Under the pieces are notes generated by a model that ran no database searches, was not told where the DNA came from, and was given only the letters and a program-made list of their open reading frames with translations. A stretch of DNA of 64,000 nt. It comes from Bacteroidota bacterium (GTDB lineage: Bacteria > Bacteroidota > Bacteroidia > Bacteroidales > JAADJA01). The stretch covers positions 372,001 through 436,000 of the forward strand of contig JAHLKX010000002.1 in NCBI GenBank assembly GCA_020444515.1, in the 5' to 3' direction. The number at the start of each line of letters is the position of its first letter. The stretch's first letter is position 1. This document shows, in pieces, positions 26,865-36,685 of this stretch. The translations under genes and the position numbers were made by a program.

Positions 26865-28733
26865 ATGAAAAAGCTATTACTTTCGTTAATGATTTTTGGC
26901 CTTGCCGTTTCTGCTATGGCACAATCCCGTGTGATGGTGCCCCAATATCTAAGGAACAAGGCCATCCAAACAGCTCCTTATCAAAAATTCATCAACAGTT
27001 ATGAAAATGTGCTTGCCCCACTGAAGGTACAACCCATGGGTGGAAGTTACTGGGAAGAACAGATCGGGGATACCCGCTACGACAATCAATCCAATGCCAG
27101 TATTCCCAAAAAGATCATCCTTTTTGATGATGGCACCATTGGTGCCACCTGGACCCGCAGCATGGAAGAAGGCTCCTTTTTTGCCGACCGTGGCACCGGT
27201 TACAATTATTACGATGGCACCGGTTGGGGTGATTGGCCAACAGAAAGGATCGAAGATGTCAAGGTCCATCGTCCAACTTATGCACAGTGGGGCGAAAACG
27301 GCGAGATCGTCGTTTCGCATACCAGCGGAAGCGGACTGTATATTGCCACCCGACCCGACAAAGGAACCGGTGACTGGGACTTTAATGAGTTTTCAGGCCC
27401 TCCGGGTGAAGACTACGTGGTTTGGAACCGGGTCCTCACCAGTGGTGTAGATCACAGCCGGGTACACTTGCTGGCCCTTACCCTGCCTTCTTCTCATGGT
27501 GGTGTTCCATACCAGGGACTGGACGGGGCTCTGCTTTATTCCATGTCGGATGATGGGGGCGATACATGGATACACAATAACATCATTCTGGATGGCATGA
27601 ACGTGGATGACTATATTGGTTTTGCCGGGGACAGTTATGTTTTTGCAGAACCAAAGGATGATATTATTGCATTTGTGGTCGGGGATCCCTGGACAGGACT
27701 TTTCCTGATGAAATCCACCGATGGAGGCGATACCTTTGAAAAGACGATCATCTGGGAACATCCGTATCCCATGTGGACCTTCGGGACACCTGCCGATACA
27801 TTTTATTGTGCAGACGGATCACAAAGTGCTGTGATTGATAGTGAAGGCAAAGTGCATGTTGCCTTTGGGATCAACCGGGTCGCGGCCGACGGTTCTAGTA
27901 CATACTGGTTTCCATGGGTGGATGGCATCGCCTACTGGAATGAAGATATGCCCGCCTTTTCAAATAACCTGAATGCATTAAATCCATATGGACATCCTGA
28001 TTCGGAACTGGTGGAGGATTATAACCTGGTGGCCTGGACACAGGACGTGGATAACAATGGCGTGCTGGAATTTGTGGATGAAATGGGCCTTTACTGGATT
28101 GGGATGTCGAGTATGCCACAGCTGGTTATTACCGATAATAAACTTTTGCTGGTCTATTCTTCCGTTACCGAAACCTATGATAATGGTGTGATGAACTATC
28201 GACATATATGGATGCGCGAAGCAGTGGATACGGGCGATGACTATTTATGGGGCGGATTCTGGCATCTGACCAGTGACCTGATCCACATTTTTGATGAGAA
28301 TGTATATCCGGCATGTGCATCCAACACGGATGCTTATTTTCATATGATCTTTCAGTATGATATTTATCCCGGAACAGCTGTTTGGGGTGCTCAGCATGAT
28401 TATACCGATAATGCCATCGGGTATTATAAACGAGAAATAGAATGGACCACCGGTACAAAAAATACACTGGAAAATTCCATTGACGTCAGCCAGAACTATC
28501 CCAACCCATTCTCCGCGAAAACTCATATCAAAGTTGAATTGCAGCAATCAACAGATGTAAGGATGGAAGTAACGGATTTATCCGGAAGGATTGTTTATAG
28601 CATTCCAGAACATACGCTAAATGCAGGCTCACACCTTTTTGAATTTGATGCCACAGGTTTTACCAAAGGGGTATATTTTTATACGGTAAAAGCAGGTACT
28701 GAAAAAGTAACAAAAAAAATGGTGGTGGATTGA
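26865..28733 (+). CDS. Secreted T9SS type A protein, tandem paralogue 3
   Basis: The protein has 622 residues, with a signal peptide ending near SAMAQ. It repeats the family pattern: YDNQSNASIPKK, DDGTIGATWTRSMEEG, GTGYNYYDGTGWGDWPTERIE, GENGEIVVSH, NPYGHPDSELVEDYNLVAWT and HLTSDLIHIFDENVYPA. Asp-box-like turns are SDDGGDTW and STDGGDTF. The C-terminus is a T9SS type A domain (VSQNYPNPFSAKTHIKV, MEVTDLSGRIVYS, GVYFYTVKAG, KKMVVD). It appears closer to paralogue 2 than to paralogue 1 in several segments. Same inferred role and limits as the other two. Confidence 0.9.
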   Translation: MKKLLLSLMIFGLAVSAMAQSRVMVPQYLRNKAIQTAPYQKFINSYENVLAPLKVQPMGGSYWEEQIGDTRYDNQSNASIPKKIILFDDGTIGATWTRSMEEGSFFADRGTGYNYYDGTGWGDWPTERIEDVKVHRPTYAQWGENGEIVVSHTSGSGLYIATRPDKGTGDWDFNEFSGPPGEDYVVWNRVLTSGVDHSRVHLLALTLPSSHGGVPYQGLDGALLYSMSDDGGDTWIHNNIILDGMNVDDYIGFAGDSYVFAEPKDDIIAFVVGDPWTGLFLMKSTDGGDTFEKTIIWEHPYPMWTFGTPADTFYCADGSQSAVIDSEGKVHVAFGINRVAADGSSTYWFPWVDGIAYWNEDMPAFSNNLNALNPYGHPDSELVEDYNLVAWTQDVDNNGVLEFVDEMGLYWIGMSSMPQLVITDNKLLLVYSSVTETYDNGVMNYRHIWMREAVDTGDDYLWGGFWHLTSDLIHIFDENVYPACASNTDAYFHMIFQYDIYPGTAVWGAQHDYTDNAIGYYKREIEWTTGTKNTLENSIDVSQNYPNPFSAKTHIKVELQQSTDVRMEVTDLSGRIVYSIPEHTLNAGSHLFEFDATGFTKGVYFYTVKAGTEKVTKKMVVD

Positions 28734-28756
28734 AAATCAAATTGATCTAAAAATAT

Positions 28757-28788
28757 AACCGGTTTGGTGAATACTGAACCGGTTTTTC
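28757..28788 (+). terminator. Terminator-like hairpin after paralogue 3
   Basis: AACCGGTT at 28757-28764 can pair with AACCGGTT at 28777-28784, followed by a T-rich stretch. Each arm is itself a palindrome, so the folding is ambiguous. Confidence 0.5.
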
Positions 28789-28812
28789 TTTATCAGTTCA
28801 TTCACCTTTTCC

Positions 28813-28820
28813 TATTTTTG
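28813..28820 (+). promoter_or_regulatory. Bacteroidota -7 element (TATTTTTG) for the ABC-F gene
   Basis: A perfect TAnnTTTG, 21 nt before the ATG at 28842. The longer frame beginning at 28764 runs through this element and the terminator hairpin, so it is not the real start. Confidence 0.5.
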
Positions 28821-28841
28821 CACCTTTTACCGGAAATTCAA

Positions 28842-30785
28842 ATGATCTCGATCAACAACTTATCCATCCATTTTACAGGCACCGACCTGTTCAGCAACGT
28901 ATCCTTCCAGGTGAACGACCGCGACCGCGTGGGTTTGGTGGGTAAAAACGGATCGGGGAAAAGTACCCTGCTCAATATTATTTCCGGTTTACTCACTCCC
29001 CAACAGGGAGATGTTGTATTACCCAGCGGAGCCACACTCGGATACCTGCGGCAGGAGATGGAAACGGGCAGCTATAAAACCATAATTGATGAAGCCCTAA
29101 CAGCTTTTGACGAGACCCGCAAGCTGGAAAAGCACATCCAAAAACTCAATACCGAAATCGCCAGCCGAACTGATTACGAATCGAAAGATTACCATCGTTT
29201 GATCCAGCAACTCACCGAAGCCAACGACCGGTTTCAGTTGGTCGGTGGTCAGACCATGGAAGGCGATACCGAAAAAGTGCTAATGGGGCTGGGTTTCAAA
29301 CGCAGTGACTTTACCCGGCCGGTAAAAGAATTCAGCAGCGGCTGGCAAATGCGGGTGGAACTGGCGAAAATCCTTCTCCAAAAACCCGACATACTTTTGC
29401 TTGATGAACCCACCAACCACCTCGACATTGAATCGATCCAATGGCTCGAAGAATTTTTATCGGATTATTTTGGCTCGGTGCTGCTGGTGAGTCACGACCG
29501 CGCTTTCCTTGATGCCGTCACCAACCGCACCATCGAAATCGAATTTGCTAAGATCTACGATTACAAGGCAAGCTATTCCGATTATGTGACCATGCGTGAG
29601 GAGCGGGTTGCCAGGCAGGCGGCAGCTTACAGCAATCAGCAAAAGCAAATCCGGCAAATCGAGCGCTTTATCGAACGTTTCCGGTATAAAAACACCAAAG
29701 CAAAACAGGTGCAGTCAAGGGTGAAGATGCTGGAAAGGATGGATGAGATCGAGATTGAAGACAAGGATCAGTCGGCCATCCGCTTCCGGTTTCCACCGGC
29801 ACCCCGGGCCGGGAAGGTGGTCATAGAGGGAATAAAACTAAGTAAAAGTTATGGTGGTCCGGATGTTTTGCACAACATCGATTTTGCCATCATCAATAGC
29901 GATAAAGTGGCTTTTGTAGGGAAAAACGGGGAAGGGAAAACCACCCTTGCCAGGGTGATCATCGGCGAACTGGAACACACCGGCAACCTCAAATACGGCC
30001 ATAACGTGCAGATCGGTTATTTTGCCCAGAACCAGGGTGATTATCTGGATCCTGAAAAAACGGTTTTTGAAACCATCGACGACATTGCCACCGGCGATAT
30101 CCGCAAGCAGGTGAGGAGCATCCTCGGTTCATTCCTTTTCAGCGGCGATACCATCGATAAAAAGGTGAAGGTACTTTCAGGCGGGGAAAAGTCGCGCCTG
30201 TCGCTGGCAAAATTATTACTCACCCCCTCCAACCTGTTGGTGCTTGATGAGCCTACCAATCACCTTGATATGCAGTCGAAGGACATTTTGAAAAATGCCT
30301 TATTGCAATACGACGGAACCCTTATCATTGTCTCGCATGATCGGGATTTCCTGCAAGGGCTTACCAACAAGGTTTTTGAATTCAAAGACAGAAAAATCAA
30401 AGAACACCTCGGTGATATTTACGACTTCCTGGAATACCGGCGGCTGAAATCGCTCAAAGAGTTGGAACAGGCCAAACAATCTTCTGAGGGGGCAGCTTCA
30501 AGGGTATCAGAAAACAAACTTAACTACGAACGCAAAAAGCAGTTGGAGCGTGAAATGCGGAAAACTTCCAATCTCGTTAAGCGACACGAGGAGGTTATTG
30601 AAAAGCTGGAGATGGAAATCGGCGTAAAACAAAAGTTATTGAGTGATCCTTCCGGTAAAGACCTCAATTTTGATGAAATCTCTAAAGCTTACAATGCACT
30701 CAATAAAAAGCTGGAAGAAGAGATGATGGCATGGGAGGAGGCCCATCGAAAACTTGAAGATCTTCAGTCGGAGCTTGGTGATTAA
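28842..30785 (+). CDS. ABC-F family ATPase
   Basis: The protein has 647 residues from the ATG at 28842. It has two ABC ATPase domains in one chain and no membrane segments. Walker A motifs are GKNGSGKST (34-42) and GKNGEGKTT (near 359); signatures are FSSGWQMRVELA and LSGGEKSRLSLA; both halves carry LLLDEPTNHLD or LVLDEPTNHLD. Between them is the charged linker with RFIERFRYKNTKAKQVQSR. The C-terminus is a coiled coil (about 555-647). ABC-F proteins act on the ribosome, for example relieving stalled translation or protecting against antibiotics. The layout is closest to the Uup/YheS type. It is likely housekeeping rather than a resistance determinant, but this cannot be settled from sequence alone. 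Confidence 0.93.
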   Translation: MISINNLSIHFTGTDLFSNVSFQVNDRDRVGLVGKNGSGKSTLLNIISGLLTPQQGDVVLPSGATLGYLRQEMETGSYKTIIDEALTAFDETRKLEKHIQKLNTEIASRTDYESKDYHRLIQQLTEANDRFQLVGGQTMEGDTEKVLMGLGFKRSDFTRPVKEFSSGWQMRVELAKILLQKPDILLLDEPTNHLDIESIQWLEEFLSDYFGSVLLVSHDRAFLDAVTNRTIEIEFAKIYDYKASYSDYVTMREERVARQAAAYSNQQKQIRQIERFIERFRYKNTKAKQVQSRVKMLERMDEIEIEDKDQSAIRFRFPPAPRAGKVVIEGIKLSKSYGGPDVLHNIDFAIINSDKVAFVGKNGEGKTTLARVIIGELEHTGNLKYGHNVQIGYFAQNQGDYLDPEKTVFETIDDIATGDIRKQVRSILGSFLFSGDTIDKKVKVLSGGEKSRLSLAKLLLTPSNLLVLDEPTNHLDMQSKDILKNALLQYDGTLIIVSHDRDFLQGLTNKVFEFKDRKIKEHLGDIYDFLEYRRLKSLKELEQAKQSSEGAASRVSENKLNYERKKQLEREMRKTSNLVKRHEEVIEKLEMEIGVKQKLLSDPSGKDLNFDEISKAYNALNKKLEEEMMAWEEAHRKLEDLQSELGD

Positions 30786-30797
30786 TCTAAAAAGGTA

Positions 30798-31784
30798 TTA
30801 ATATTCCCTTCGCTTTAATTGATTGGCAAACCGCAACAATTCGGTTTTACGATGTTCTTCAATATCGAGGCTTTCCAACGACATCAATGCCAGTTTATAG
30901 TACCGGTCGATCTCGTTTTCGGTGTGTTGTTGGATGTCGTATTTATCAAAAATCGTTTTAACCAGCATAACTTTTTCATTCGGGTCCATTTTATCTGATT
31001 GATAAAGTGAAAGCAACTGTTTTCGGTCTTCCTGCCCGGCTATCGTGAGTGCCTTCAGATAGAGAAAGGTTTTTTTATTGGTCACAATATCTCCACCTGT
31101 CGCTTTCCCGAACTTATCGGCATCACTATAAGCATCCAGCAGGTCGTCTTTCAATTGAAAAGCTATACCGATTTGCTCGCCGAACTTGTAGAGAATATCA
31201 GCCGAGGAGCCATCGGAACCTCCTATCAGTGCTCCGATCTTGAGGCTGCCGGCAAGTAGAACTGCGGTTTTCAACCGGATCATTTCGATATATTGATCTA
31301 GGGTAACATCATGACTGCTTTCAAAATCCATATCATATTGTTGCCCTTCACACACCTCAATGGCCGTTTGGTTAAAGATCTCAAATACCTCGAATCGAAT
31401 ATTTTCCGGGGCTTTCATAATATATTCATACGACAGTGCCATCATGGTATCCCCTGAAAGAATGGCGGTATTGGCATTCCATTTTTTGTGAACGGTTTCT
31501 TTGCCCCGGCGGATTGGGGCTTCATCCATGATATCGTCATGCAACAAAGTGAAATTGTGAAAAATCTCAATTCCAATAGCCGGCTCAAGAGCGCGATCAG
31601 AAGCATTTGAAAACATATCACAGGCCAACAAGCAAAGTGCAGGCCTTAATCGTTTACCGCCAAGACCAACCGTATAGTTGATCGGTTGGTACAGGTTTTT
31701 TGGTGGCTGTTGAAAATTCAGCTCAGCAATCCTGTCCCTGATCTTTTTTTGCAGTGCTTCGAGGTTTTCCATAGGCTTAATCAT
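30798..31784 (-). CDS. Polyprenyl (isoprenyl) diphosphate synthase
   Basis: The protein has 328 residues. The first aspartate motif is [15 protein letters not shown] and the second is [26 protein letters not shown] lies upstream. It elongates allylic diphosphates with isopentenyl diphosphate. The residue five before the first DDxxD is Phe (NFTLLHDD), an aromatic that in relatives limits chain length, so a short product (C15-C20) is more likely than a quinone side chain; this is inference. The ATG at 31784 overlaps the end of rmlA by 8 nt; a second ATG at 31772 avoids the overlap. The two genes are transcribed together. Confidence 0.92.
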   Translation of the reverse strand: MIKPMENLEALQKKIRDRIAELNFQQPPKNLYQPINYTVGLGGKRLRPALCLLACDMFSNASDRALEPAIGIEIFHNFTLLHDDIMDEAPIRRGKETVHKKWNANTAILSGDTMMALSYEYIMKAPENIRFEVFEIFNQTAIEVCEGQQYDMDFESSHDVTLDQYIEMIRLKTAVLLAGSLKIGALIGGSDGSSADILYKFGEQIGIAFQLKDDLLDAYSDADKFGKATGGDIVTNKKTFLYLKALTIAGQEDRKQLLSLYQSDKMDPNEKVMLVKTIFDKYDIQQHTENEIDRYYKLALMSLESLDIEEHRKTELLRFANQLKRREY

Positions 31785-32643
31785 GTTCCAGAACGCTCAA
31801 TAAATATTGGCCATACCCGCTTTTCAACAGGGGATCAGCCAGTTGTTTGAGCTGTTCTTTGTTGATGAATTTCTTACGGTAGGCGATTTCTTCTATGCAT
31901 CCGATCTTCAGTCCCTGACGCTTTTCGATGACCTGAACAAAAAGGCTTGCTTCCAATAATGATTCAAAAGTCCCGGTATCGAGCCAGGCAGTTCCCCGAC
32001 CTAAAACACCCACCTTTAATTTATTATTTTTAAGGTAGTGTTTATTTACATCCGTGATCTCATACTCTCCCCTTGCACTCGGCTTCAGGTTTTTAGCCAC
32101 TTGTACCACCGAATTATCATAAAAATACAATCCGGGGACAGCATAATTGGACTTGGGTTTGGCTGGTTTTTCTTCAATGGAGATAGCTTTTTTTGATTCA
32201 TCAAACTCCACCACCCCATAACGATGCGGATCGGATACATGGTAGGCAAAAACCACTCCACCTTCGGGATCACTGCTTTCCATAAGCAGTGTTTCCAGTC
32301 CGCGTCCATAAAATATATTATCTCCCAGAATGAGGGCGACTTTATCATTTCCGATAAATTCTTCTCCGAGCACAAATGCCTGGGCCAGGCCATTGGGTAT
32401 TTCCTGAACTTTATAACTGAAGTTGCATCCGAGGTTGCGGCCATCTCCTAATAATTTTTCAAAATTGGGCAGATCATGGGGTGTGGATATGACCAGAATA
32501 TCTTTGATGCCGGCCATCATCAGGATTGATAAGGGGTAATAGATCATCGGTTTGTCATAAATGGGCATGATCTGCTTACTGATCCCAAGGGTGATGGGGT
32601 GAAGACGGGTGCCGGCTCCTCCGGCCAGAATAATTCCTTTCAT
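31777..32643 (-). CDS. rmlA: Glucose-1-phosphate thymidylyltransferase
   Basis: The protein has 288 residues, typical for RmlA/RfbA. The nucleotide-binding start is [17 protein letters not shown], then [50 protein letters not shown] and [12 protein letters not shown]. It makes dTDP-glucose, the first step toward dTDP-L-rhamnose and other deoxysugars for surface polysaccharides. The other rml genes are not in the window. It overlaps the downstream prenyl synthase gene, which could supply a polyprenyl carrier precursor; a shared role in surface glycans is possible but not shown. Confidence 0.95.
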   Translation of the reverse strand: MKGIILAGGAGTRLHPITLGISKQIMPIYDKPMIYYPLSILMMAGIKDILVISTPHDLPNFEKLLGDGRNLGCNFSYKVQEIPNGLAQAFVLGEEFIGNDKVALILGDNIFYGRGLETLLMESSDPEGGVVFAYHVSDPHRYGVVEFDESKKAISIEEKPAKPKSNYAVPGLYFYDNSVVQVAKNLKPSARGEYEITDVNKHYLKNNKLKVGVLGRGTAWLDTGTFESLLEASLFVQVIEKRQGLKIGCIEEIAYRKKFINKEQLKQLADPLLKSGYGQYLLSVLEHD

Positions 32644-32694
32644 AGGTGTGCCAATTTCAAATTAAAGTTATGGTCGGTTTGTTTTTAGTCACTG

Positions 32695-32702
32695 CAAAGT
32701 TA
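32695..32702 (-). promoter_or_regulatory. Bacteroidota -7 element (TAACTTTG) for the rmlA operon
   Basis: A perfect TAnnTTTG on the minus strand, with a leader of about 45-50 nt before the ATG at 32643. It sits in the gap between the RND gene end and rmlA. Confidence 0.5.
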
Positions 32703-32716
32703 CGAGGATTTTATTT

Positions 32717-35119
32717 TTAGGCTGACCCCCGTGTATCAATTTGTTCAATTTCCAGTTCATCCAGTTCAATGTCTTCTTCCTCATCGAAAATCTCCAATAA
32801 GGGTTCCTTGAATGCTTTGGTCGTGATCCGCTTATCGAGCGAGAGGATCAGAGAAGGTAGCAGGAAAAGGTTGGAGAGCAATGCCACCACCAGGGTAAAA
32901 GCGATCAGGTAGCCCAACGATTCGGTTCCGCCGAAAGAAGAAAGCACAAAAATGATAAATCCGAAAAACAGAACAACCGATGAGTAAATCATACTGAATC
33001 CGGTTTCCTTCAGGGCTGCGATTGCCGATTCTTTGATGCGCCAGTTGTTTATCTTAAGCTGTAGTCTGTACCGCGATAAAAAATGGATGGCATTGTCAAC
33101 CGATATCCCCAGGGCAATGCTAAAAATGAGCACGGTCGAGGGTTTGATGGGGATACCAATATAACCCATCATGGCAGCGGTCATCAACAAAGGAATGATA
33201 TTGGGGATGAGTGATATGATGATCATCCGAATGGAAGTAAACAGCAAAGCCATCAGGATGGTAATGATCACCAGTGCCAGCAGCAGGCTGGTAAACAGGT
33301 TTTTGACCAGGTACTGTGATCCTTTCAGAAATACCACGCTGGTTCCTGTCATGCTCACATCAAACTTATCGGTAGGGAAGATGCTATCGATTTTAGGTCG
33401 TAGCTCATCCTGGATCCGTTGAATTTCATAGGTGCCAATATTGGCCATTTGGGTACTGATCCGGGCATAACGCAAATTGGTATCGATAAAGGAATTGAGA
33501 ATTGTTTTTTTCCCAGCTCCGGTTTCCGGCATATAACGCAGAATGAAATTCTTTTCATTGTTATTGGGCAGGCTGTACATCTTTTCGTTGCCATTGTAAA
33601 ATGCTTGTTTCGAAAATTTCAATACCTCAGCAATGGAAAGGGTTTTAGACAATTCCGGATAGGTCGCCAATACATTTTCGAATTCCTCAATCTTTTTGAT
33701 ACTGGATAGTTTCTGGATCCCTTTGGGTTTCTTAGAGTCGATGGAGAATTCGAGGGGCATCACCCCTTTGAAGTGTTTCTCGATGAATAACAAGTCTTTG
33801 TAAAGTTCATCTTTTCTTGGAATATCATCCACGATCTTTCCGGTGGTTTCCAACCTAATGATCCCCCAAAAAGCTGCAAAAATAAAAACCGCTGTTATTG
33901 TATAAACGGTATTTCGTTTTGTTAGAACCGTATTGACGACTACCGGAATGATCCTGGCCACCACACTTTTTTCCAGGTGCTTGATATGGCGTTCTTTGGG
34001 TGAGGGGAGGTAGCTGAAAAAAATCGGGATAAGGAACAGGGATAAAACATAGGCAACCATGATGTTGATCGAAGCGATCACCCCAAACTCTACCAACAGT
34101 TTATTGCCCGTTACCAAAAAAGCGGCAAATCCCGCTGCAGTAGTAGCATTGGTAAGTAAATTGGCATTGCCGATCCGTTGGACAACCCGGGATAATGAAC
34201 GGATCTTATTTCCATGACTCCGGTATTCATTGTAATATTTATTTAGCAGGAAGATACAGTTTTCTACCACAATGACGATCAACAAGGGCGGGAATACCGC
34301 GGTGAGCATGGTTACTTTAAAATCAAACAGCGACATGGTTCCAAAAACCCAAATGAGGCAGATCAATACGATCAGCATAGGGAATATTACCGCCTTGAAC
34401 GATTTGAAGAAAATAAATAAAATGAGGGAGGCAATAACCATGGCCAGGATGACAAAAAACAAGGATTCATCTTCCAGCTTTTGCGATGTAATGGTTCGGA
34501 TATAGGGCAACCCTGAATAATGCACTTCAATATCATTGTTTTCGGAAAACTGATCCACCCGATCTTTGATCGCTTGCACCAAACCAATGCGCTTTTTGGT
34601 GTTGAGCTTTTGATCATCCAACGTAATGGCAATCAGGCTAACATTGGTTTCGGAGTTGAACATTCGGCCCTCGTAAAAAGGCAGGGAGTACAAGATTGAT
34701 TTCAGGCTGTCGACTTCCTTCTGACTATCTGGACGATGTGTAATAATAGGTTGGAATTCAAATTTTTTGAGGGAGTCGTTCTTGGTAAGATTGAAGATCC
34801 GGGCCAGGGACAGGCACTCTTCAACACCATCAATTTTTTTCAGATCATAGGTTACATCATACAGACCTGCAAACTTATCTTGTGTGAAGATTGAATCATC
34901 TTTGATCCCAATAAATAATACACTACCATCTTTACCAAATCGTTCCTTGAAGTTTTCATAAATGATAAAAGCTGTATCCGAAGCAGGAAGCAGACTTGAA
35001 AACTCATACGACATTTGCACCCGCAGGGCATGATAACCCATAAAGGCTGTCAGCAGAACAATGACGATCAAGTTGACCAGCCGGTAGCGAAGGATATGAC
35101 GTACAAGGTAAATCCACAT
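32717..35119 (-). CDS. MMPL/RND superfamily membrane transporter
   Basis: The protein has 800 residues with two similar halves. Each has one helix, a large extracytoplasmic domain and a cluster of five helices. Features include LLPASDTAFIIYENFKERFG after TM1, FPPLLIVIVVENCIFLLNKYY in the first half and IALGISVDNAIHFLSRYR in the second, where the Asp in the helix is the likely proton-relay residue. The C-terminus is acidic (FDEEEDIELDELEIEQ). The layout fits MMPL-type or hopanoid-transporter-like (HpnN) exporters of lipids rather than the tripartite drug pumps, which have longer chains and adaptor genes; no adaptor gene is adjacent. The substrate is unknown. Confidence 0.88.
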   Translation of the reverse strand: MWIYLVRHILRYRLVNLIVIVLLTAFMGYHALRVQMSYEFSSLLPASDTAFIIYENFKERFGKDGSVLFIGIKDDSIFTQDKFAGLYDVTYDLKKIDGVEECLSLARIFNLTKNDSLKKFEFQPIITHRPDSQKEVDSLKSILYSLPFYEGRMFNSETNVSLIAITLDDQKLNTKKRIGLVQAIKDRVDQFSENNDIEVHYSGLPYIRTITSQKLEDESLFFVILAMVIASLILFIFFKSFKAVIFPMLIVLICLIWVFGTMSLFDFKVTMLTAVFPPLLIVIVVENCIFLLNKYYNEYRSHGNKIRSLSRVVQRIGNANLLTNATTAAGFAAFLVTGNKLLVEFGVIASINIMVAYVLSLFLIPIFFSYLPSPKERHIKHLEKSVVARIIPVVVNTVLTKRNTVYTITAVFIFAAFWGIIRLETTGKIVDDIPRKDELYKDLLFIEKHFKGVMPLEFSIDSKKPKGIQKLSSIKKIEEFENVLATYPELSKTLSIAEVLKFSKQAFYNGNEKMYSLPNNNEKNFILRYMPETGAGKKTILNSFIDTNLRYARISTQMANIGTYEIQRIQDELRPKIDSIFPTDKFDVSMTGTSVVFLKGSQYLVKNLFTSLLLALVIITILMALLFTSIRMIIISLIPNIIPLLMTAAMMGYIGIPIKPSTVLIFSIALGISVDNAIHFLSRYRLQLKINNWRIKESAIAALKETGFSMIYSSVVLFFGFIIFVLSSFGGTESLGYLIAFTLVVALLSNLFLLPSLILSLDKRITTKAFKEPLLEIFDEEEDIELDELEIEQIDTRGSA

Positions 35120-35288
35120 ATATTGCCGGATACAGATCCTTAGAGGATGGTTATTTTAAAAGGTCACGAAATTAATACTTTCAATAGATATAGAAAAGGA
35201 AAACCCGTTATTAATGCGAAAATTGATGAAAGGATTAACCTTTACAGATCTCATAAAATCAAAGTTATACAGACCCCACTTTTTAAAA

Positions 35289-36515
35289 TCAGTCCCAGTT
35301 CAATATCTTCAGGAAGTCATATTCTTCAGGATTTTTAACAAATTGTCTGGCCTGTTCGTAATCTCTTTCATGAATAAAGTGAAGGTTATTTCGAAAAACC
35401 AGCTGTGTTTTTTGACTGTGAATGTTTACAAGTCGTGGTTTTACTTTTCCATTTTTATCCTCAACGTCTTTCAGATAAAGGGGAGCGATGTCGCCATTGG
35501 GACCTGAGGTAACCATACAGCCGGTTTTGCCTTCATTGAAAAGGGTGTTGACCCCGATACCCAACAGGGAGCAATACAGTAAATCAAATGCTGAGGGGGC
35601 GACACATCTGAGCTCATATCCGAGTTCAACAGGTCTGCTTTTTACGTTGATATTTAACTCTTTGAGTTTTCGCTGCAGCAGCATATTAAAAATATGGGCT
35701 TTGCTTACGTTGCCCAGTTCCGGATGGCCATGTTCATCATAGGTAAAACTGATGTCGGTGGCCTCGATCTCGGTATTGGTCAGAAAATGGAAAACCCCTT
35801 CACTAATAATGGCAGCACCATAATCGATACCTAGAATCTTTCTTTTTATGATGGAGGAGATGACCAGCTTAATGATTTTTTCAAACGAGATGCGGGTTTC
35901 GTTGAACATTTCAGGTATGACGATCATGGGGTAGTGACATGCCGCTCCAATTCCAAATGCCAGATGCCCTGCCTCGCGGCCCATCGCCGATACCACAAAC
36001 CAGTTTCCGCTGGTTCGGGCGTCTTCATATACAGTGGCGGCAATCCTTACCCCTGCCTCCTTGGCGGTTTGGTAACCAAATGTTGGAGATCCTTCAGGAA
36101 TTGGAAGATCATTGTCAATTGTTTTTGGAACATGGATGTTCTGAATGCTGACATTGTTTTCTGTCAGGAATTTTGAGATCCTGTTGGCCGTGGAGGCCGT
36201 GTCGTCGCCACCAATCGTCACCAGAAGTCTTACATTGTTGTTCACAAAAAAGTCAGTGCGAAACTCATCATCTTTGGGTTTGTGCCGGCTCATTTGCAAT
36301 GCCGAACCTCCCACGTTCATGATTTTATCACATAGTTCAAAATTAAAATCGATCAGCTGAGGTTTGAACGAAAAAAGCCCTTTGTAGCCATCATGAATGC
36401 CAATTACCCTGTAACCTTCCTTTAGAAATACCTTAGCTACAGATGCGATAACCGTATTAATACCCGGAGCAGGTCCTCCTCCGGCCATTATAGCGATAGA
36501 TTTTTTCATCTTCAT
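35289..36515 (-). CDS. Phosphofructokinase, pyrophosphate-type by active-site residues
   Basis: The protein has 408 residues from the ATG at 36515; a second ATG two codons in is also plausible. The N-terminal phosphate loop is AGGGPAPGIN. In the phosphoryl-donor site it has GGDDT (102-106) and PKTIDND (130-136). ATP-dependent enzymes have GGDGS and PGTIDND; Asp and Lys at those two positions mark PPi-dependent phosphofructokinases. GREAGHLAFG, IPEMF and YELRC complete the family pattern. It would phosphorylate fructose 6-phosphate with pyrophosphate, a reversible step that saves ATP in anaerobes. It is about 85 residues longer than E. coli PfkA, as is usual for PPi types. Confidence 0.9.
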   Translation of the reverse strand: MKMKKSIAIMAGGGPAPGINTVIASVAKVFLKEGYRVIGIHDGYKGLFSFKPQLIDFNFELCDKIMNVGGSALQMSRHKPKDDEFRTDFFVNNNVRLLVTIGGDDTASTANRISKFLTENNVSIQNIHVPKTIDNDLPIPEGSPTFGYQTAKEAGVRIAATVYEDARTSGNWFVVSAMGREAGHLAFGIGAACHYPMIVIPEMFNETRISFEKIIKLVISSIIKRKILGIDYGAAIISEGVFHFLTNTEIEATDISFTYDEHGHPELGNVSKAHIFNMLLQRKLKELNINVKSRPVELGYELRCVAPSAFDLLYCSLLGIGVNTLFNEGKTGCMVTSGPNGDIAPLYLKDVEDKNGKVKPRLVNIHSQKTQLVFRNNLHFIHERDYEQARQFVKNPEEYDFLKILNWD

Positions 36516-36685
36516 TCAATCTTTAATTTGGCCGGTAAAGATATGGAAATGTGAATAACATTTTGATAATAAATCCTTAATTCACTGGTTTGGTTTATGT
36601 CATATAGCTTATTTTTATATACTTGTTTTAATATTAAGTTTAAAGGCTTATCCGTATTTTAAATAACCATCAAAAATCATCATTT

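Larger units (their letters stand above)
22649..28733 (+). repeat. Tandem array of three secreted paralogues
   Basis: Genes at 22655-24535, 24687-26561 and 26865-28733 encode proteins of nearly equal length (622-626 residues) with the same motifs in the same order and the same C-terminal sorting domain. All lie on one strand with hairpin terminators or terminator-like hairpins between them. This is best explained by tandem duplication followed by divergence. Confidence 0.85.

Noticed and set aside
22649..28733. Calling the three paralogues sialidases because of Asp-box-like turns
   Set aside because: Asp-boxes are structural and occur in many propellers; the catalytic Arg triad and Tyr/Glu pair could not be identified.
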